Source: Alcaligenaceae bacterium
Lineage (GTDB): Bacteria; Pseudomonadota; Gammaproteobacteria; Burkholderiales; Burkholderiaceae_B
DNA length: 64,000 nucleotides
Assembly: GCA_013416405.1 (NCBI GenBank)
Contig: JACCET010000009.1
Location: 1 to 64,000 of the forward strand
Direction of reading: 5' to 3'
Notes under the pieces: model-generated
Seen by the model: the letters and a program-made list of their open reading frames with translations, nothing else
Told to the model about the DNA's origin: nothing
The model's database searches: none
Shown here: positions 61,101-64,000 of the stretch, piece after piece
How positions within the stretch are numbered: the stretch's first letter is position 1
Layout: every line of letters starts with the position of its first letter
Position numbers and translations under genes: made by a program

Positions 61101-61519
61101 ACGCCCCCCAAGGAAGTGAGCCAGGGCATGGCGCGCACCAGCCAGGTGCAGAACGAATCTATGGTGCGGATACTGAGCCTGGCTGGGTAATCCAGCAGAT
61201 CCCAGCCCAGCTCTCGATCGCGTTGCAAGACCGCTTGCGCAAGCTGCCAGCCGCGCAATTTGTAAGGCTCTGCAGGCTGCGGCCCCTTACCTGCCTGCAG
61301 CTTGGCCAGAACACGCGCGTGCATTTCTGAAGCCGCCTTGCGGGTAAACGTAATGGACACGATTTCTTCAGGCCGGTTCACCGTCGCCAGCAAGGCAAGA
61401 ATCCGGTCTGTCAGCAACTCGGTTTTTCCCGAACCTGCGGGAGCCTGAATCAGGAAGGAGTGCGACGGATCAACGGCCGCAGCGCGTACCGCACTATCGC
61501 TGGGTTGCTTAATCGACAC
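58187..61519 (-). CDS. AddA-like UvrD-family helicase/nuclease
   Basis: A 1110-residue superfamily 1A helicase for double-strand-break processing. Walker A IQAPAGSGKTELLTDR is at residues 24-39, motif Ia VSITFTRKAASEMHARV near 55, motif II ILIDEFQDTSQSQ near 400, and motif III LFLVGDPMQSIYRFRKA near 430. Motifs V-VI follow near 765 (TIHKSKGLEFETVIL) and 845 (LLYVAVTRAKQQLHL). The C-terminus is a RecB/AddA-type nuclease with VIDLAISQEHDWLVVDYKTG and the QIQRYCDHV element. It overlaps the upstream PD-(D/E)XK gene by 11 bases, the AddB-AddA order. Confidence 0.9.
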   Translation of the reverse strand: MSIKQPSDSAVRAAAVDPSHSFLIQAPAGSGKTELLTDRILALLATVNRPEEIVSITFTRKAASEMHARVLAKLQAGKGPQPAEPYKLRGWQLAQAVLQRDRELGWDLLDYPARLSIRTIDSFCTWLVRAMPWLTSLGGVPAITDNAREHYEAAAQATLDMADDNAAVAGLIAHMDVDVRAAQGLLADMLASRDQWLPLLGQRADIDVLLDNLDSAIETDLAALARSMPAGWAQALAPSVSTAANVLAAGQGTPGLEALQYWDGAAFGTDVASLSQWQALANVLLTGKNTLRRRVTIKEGFEAKAAYKDDFLRWLNAASDSEAWVSMLAGIRLAPPEGYTEEQHEVLLLLIEVLWLTAAQLNLRFTEAAEVDFAEISQRALQALGHADEPTDLLLALDTTIRHILIDEFQDTSQSQIDLLERLTSGWQTGDGRTLFLVGDPMQSIYRFRKADVACFLKVKEHGLGEIALTALELTDNFRSQAELVDWVNATCGPVFPAENHSGLGAITYTPSVPFQAGVPGLGAEFHPVWQSKESVDEADDPVAVAESIAIQLAKEALLKYPDSEHPVAILVRARSHLDGIVHRLAQQNIPCRAVELVSLQSRQVVIDLAQLARALSHAGDRLAWLSVLRSPLCGLTLNSLHAVFGADLTATVPALLAAWLARDAAGQPDIDEDDAKRLRHAATILLDTGNASGTLPFAAWLESRWQALGGADIYPGASDRADAERLLRLVEELAPYGGLNPVALEDRLAKLYAAPSSSGRAVEVMTIHKSKGLEFETVILAGLHKRPRADTAPLMRFEMGGGQLLLGPIKHKTADEHDPVSVYLAEREKKRAAYETDRLLYVAVTRAKQQLHLIGVVSLDDKTGIKPPAGSSLLGRLWDHIKMPELPEASDLHADDVDLAAASASGGRLLVRMTPDSLPQAQPNAMLGGQGTPWQWRAESGDESVIGTVAHAWLERLGKEGMAAWPAHRLDDTLPVFRKQLARAGLAASVLDAAAQVLRDTLVATVESEKGAWLLGVARAHREWSLLDLSGRVSVIDLAISQEHDWLVVDYKTGIPQAGETRDHFAARMRDRYRDQIQRYCDHVSALDGRPARGALYFPRADLWVEYVQ

Positions 61520-64000
61520 GGTGGTACTCCTCGTTCAGGCGCAAGAATGGCAAGACATCGCAATACTGTATGTCGTCCGGCCGCAAGCTATGGTTGCGCG
61601 CCACACCAGCTGCGTACTCATCGGCCATCAGGCATATGATGCGACGCCATTCACCCATCAGCTCATCCCAGCTGTAGCCCGCAAACGCCGGCCAGTCGGC
61701 CAATGCCGCCAGACCATCAAAGCCATAGTCAGCATCGGCCAAGCCTTTCACCTGCACCTCACGGGCATGCAAACGGGCCAATACCAATGCGGCCACGCGT
61801 GCATCGTCTTGTGCCAGAACTGAAGCATAAAACGGCAACTGCAGGCCTACCGGGCGCTCGCGCATCCAGTCAGGCTTGGGATCGATGCGGCCGCCGCCGG
61901 ACTTGTAGTCGATGACGGCCAGACGCCCGTCAGCCAGCTCATCTATGCGATCCAGGCGCAAGCTAAGTTGCAGCGCCCCATGTGACCAGGAATAAGTTTG
62001 CTCTACATCGCGCACACTAAAAGGCTCGCGCGCCAGCTCCAGATCCAGCCATCTTTGCAACACAGCAACAGTGCGATCGGTTTCCAGTTGCCTGACCATA
62101 GTCCCATAATCCTGCAAACATTCGGCTGCCGCCTGTTGCACGGATTGCTCCAGCAAATCCAGCACACCACCTTGCGCGAGCAGTTCCCGCAGCGCCTGCT
62201 GATCCGCAAGCATGCGCCACACCAGCTCTATGGCCTTATGTAATAACAGTCCGCGGGCATTTTGATCCGACAGTTGGGCATAGTCAGCCAATGCACTGGC
62301 CCCCAAACGGTATTTGGCAAACGCCCACAGGGGATTGCGCGCCTGCGTGTCGATCACGGCAATACCACCACGTGTCGTCGCGCCAGTTTGCAGCGGTGGC
62401 CCTTGCTCGTCCCGTATGCACTCCAGCCCGATGGGACGAGGCTCCTGAACCTGCAACACCCCAGTACTGGCATCGATATTTACAATGCAAGGGCTGGGCC
62501 GCAGTTCGCGCTCGCCTTCATATTCGGCATGGCTTAGCCAAACCTGCGGCGCGCTGGCCAGCAGGCTTTGATAAAGCGTCCTGGCCCAATGCAGTTCGCG
62601 CTCAGGCGTGGCACGCGGCGCGCGTGCCTGGCGCAGCGCAGCCAGCGGAATAAACGGATTGGGTTTGGGCGCTGCTGGCAAGACCTCGTCGGTCAGGCCC
62701 AACACCCACACGCCATCCCAGCGACCACCTTCTGACTCCAAAAAGCCCAATACATCCAATCGTGCCGCCGGATCGCGCTGAGGCTGGAAAGGCGTTTCGT
62801 GGGCGAGACGCTGCAGCAGGCCCACCGCCGTCGACATGCCCACCTTGCCCATGACCCGCGCTTGCCGTGCAAGGCTGTCCATCAGGCCATCAAAGGCTTC
62901 CAGTTGCTGAAAGGCATGGCTGTCCAGCACCGCCTGCCCGGGATAACCCAGCGCTTGCAGGCCCTGGCGGAAACGCTGCACCCAGACATCAACAGTGGCC
63001 GAATCGGACTGCCCCGACATCAGCGCATGGCTCTCGCTCCAGGCCAGGGCAAGCTGAGGCGCGTACTGATCTAAAAGCTGGACAAATGCGGGTTCGGAAA
63101 CGCCGATCACGGCCCGCCGGCGCCAAAGGGCATCAATAACCGCCCTGCCGGAAGCTTCCTGCCGGGCGGCGGCACATGCGCCTGCCAGCAAGGCTGGGCC
63201 CAAGTCGACGGGAGCGCATGTTTTTCTCACGACAAAGCCAGCCAGCACGCGCAACCACGACATGGCAGCGGCAACCAAGGGCCATTCGCTCATGGGACGG
63301 GCAACGGCCACGTTGTAGGGCAGCACCTTACCCTGGCCATCGACCAGACCACCCCGCAGGCAGCGATGCGCCAGCACCACATCGGCCTCAAGCCGGGCGG
63401 CCACGATTGCATAACGGCCTTGCGGATGTGCCTGCAATTGCTCCGCAGCCCACTGTATCGCCAGCCGCCATTCGCCGTCAGGATCGGGCGCCACAACACG
63501 CTGCACGGTATCAGCCGTTACCGCCGGCGTGCTTAGTACGGCCAGGTTGACGCCCTGCTCCTGCAAGGCAAGCAACATGCCCGACAAACGCGGCGACAAC
63601 TCGTTGAATCCTGCCAACACCACGGTAGCGGCAGGTGCCTGCAGCAGGCCACTACGTACAGCCTGGTCTATGCATGCATAGGCCAGATTGGCGTCTTCCA
63701 TATCCAGCTGGGCCAATTGTTGCCTGTAGCGCTCACGCCAGTCCAAAAAATGCTGGTAGTCACTCGTTTCCATCTCAGGCGAAAGTTGTATGCGCCAATC
63801 GTCGATCAGGCGATCGGCTTCGGCAGCCAGCCTGGCTGCCTGAGACACGTCAAGCAGAGCACGCTCGGACTCCGCCTCGGCAATCACTTTTTTCCAAAGC
63901 CACTGTGCACCAAACGCATCCAGCGTATGCGAGGCCAGCCCGGACTCGGGCACAAAAGAAAGCTGGTCGGCTGCCCGCCTGAGCCAGCCTGACAGGGGCA
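61509..64000 (-). CDS. AddB-like PD-(D/E)XK nuclease / DNA repair protein, 5' end beyond window
   Basis: At least 830 residues; the frame continues past position 64000, so the start is not in view. The C-terminal nuclease motif is LSLRLDRIDELADGRLAVIDYKSGGG near the end, with the Q-x-x-x-Y-like element LQLPFYASVLAQ after it. The middle has inactivated-helicase features of AddB/RecC type: VVLAGFNELSPRLSGMLLALQ, WVLGLTDEVLPAAPKPNPFIPLAALRQARAPRATPERE. It is coupled to the AddA-like gene by an 11-base overlap. This protein type is common in Burkholderiales in the place of AddB. Confidence 0.85.
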   Translation of the reverse strand, partial: PLSGWLRRAADQLSFVPESGLASHTLDAFGAQWLWKKVIAEAESERALLDVSQAARLAAEADRLIDDWRIQLSPEMETSDYQHFLDWRERYRQQLAQLDMEDANLAYACIDQAVRSGLLQAPAATVVLAGFNELSPRLSGMLLALQEQGVNLAVLSTPAVTADTVQRVVAPDPDGEWRLAIQWAAEQLQAHPQGRYAIVAARLEADVVLAHRCLRGGLVDGQGKVLPYNVAVARPMSEWPLVAAAMSWLRVLAGFVVRKTCAPVDLGPALLAGACAAARQEASGRAVIDALWRRRAVIGVSEPAFVQLLDQYAPQLALAWSESHALMSGQSDSATVDVWVQRFRQGLQALGYPGQAVLDSHAFQQLEAFDGLMDSLARQARVMGKVGMSTAVGLLQRLAHETPFQPQRDPAARLDVLGFLESEGGRWDGVWVLGLTDEVLPAAPKPNPFIPLAALRQARAPRATPERELHWARTLYQSLLASAPQVWLSHAEYEGERELRPSPCIVNIDASTGVLQVQEPRPIGLECIRDEQGPPLQTGATTRGGIAVIDTQARNPLWAFAKYRLGASALADYAQLSDQNARGLLLHKAIELVWRMLADQQALRELLAQGGVLDLLEQSVQQAAAECLQDYGTMVRQLETDRTVAVLQRWLDLELAREPFSVRDVEQTYSWSHGALQLSLRLDRIDELADGRLAVIDYKSGGGRIDPKPDWMRERPVGLQLPFYASVLAQDDARVAALVLARLHAREVQVKGLADADYGFDGLAALADWPAFAGYSWDELMGEWRRIICLMADEYAAGVARNHSLRPDDIQYCDVLPFLRLNEEYHRVD

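Overview
The window reads as chromosomal DNA of a high-GC betaproteobacterium, most likely Burkholderiales/Alcaligenaceae (Bordetella, Pusillimonas or Alcaligenes-like). The basis is the dnaX-ybaB-recR block next to 4.5S RNA, the carA-carB / greA / yhbY-rlmE-ftsH-folP-glmM neighbourhood, the pst-ppk-ppx cluster, and two branched-chain-amino-acid-type ABC operons. This assignment rests on recognition of proteins and gene order; no database search was possible.

Layout. 1-843: the end of an IS3-family element, about 490 bases of AT-rich DNA without genes, an intact tRNA-Arg(UCU), and a second tRNA-Arg(UCU) cut off in its T loop. 902-5860 (+): outer-membrane phospholipase A and a large fused indolepyruvate ferredoxin oxidoreductase. 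5882-10549 (-): a complete HAAT-type ABC operon with a fused LivH-LivM permease. 10729-14368 (+): an LTA-synthase-type transferase, a TerC/CBS/CorC membrane protein and tRNA-Pro(UGG). 14504-18950: an acyl-CoA ligase, an alpha/beta hydrolase, a stand-alone N-terminal piece of an adenylate-forming enzyme, DoxX and an AraC regulator. 19108-26022 (-): a second HAAT operon, this time with a LivM-LivG fusion, ending in acetyl-CoA synthetase.

26494-35016 is a phosphate block: pstS-pstC-pstA-pstB, ppk, divergent ppx, and an OlsB-type ornithine-lipid acyltransferase. Pho-box-like sites precede pstS and ppk. 35054-41101 holds glmM-folP-ftsH-rlmE, divergent yhbY, and greA with a hairpin-rich leader. 41337-49760 holds a uracil-type permease, a histidine phosphatase, carA-carB with a trailing SDR gene, and transaldolase. 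49807-52080 pairs a YcaQ-type DNA glycosylase with a radical-SAM protein of the PA0069 family preceded by a strong LexA (SOS) box. 52188-54876 (-) is an SsuABC/TauABC-type importer. 54974-58145 (-) is 4.5S RNA-dnaX-ybaB-recR. 58187-64000 (-) is an AddA-like helicase-nuclease and its PD-(D/E)XK partner, which runs off the right edge.

Most of the window is conserved housekeeping or transport sequence, and I do not see a clear new defence system or mobile island. The best leads are regulatory or architectural: the SOS box on the radical-SAM gene, the Pho sites on pstS and ppk, the greA leader terminator, a nested 91-bp inverted repeat at 52092-52182, the truncated tRNA next to an IS end, and the two different transporter gene fusions.
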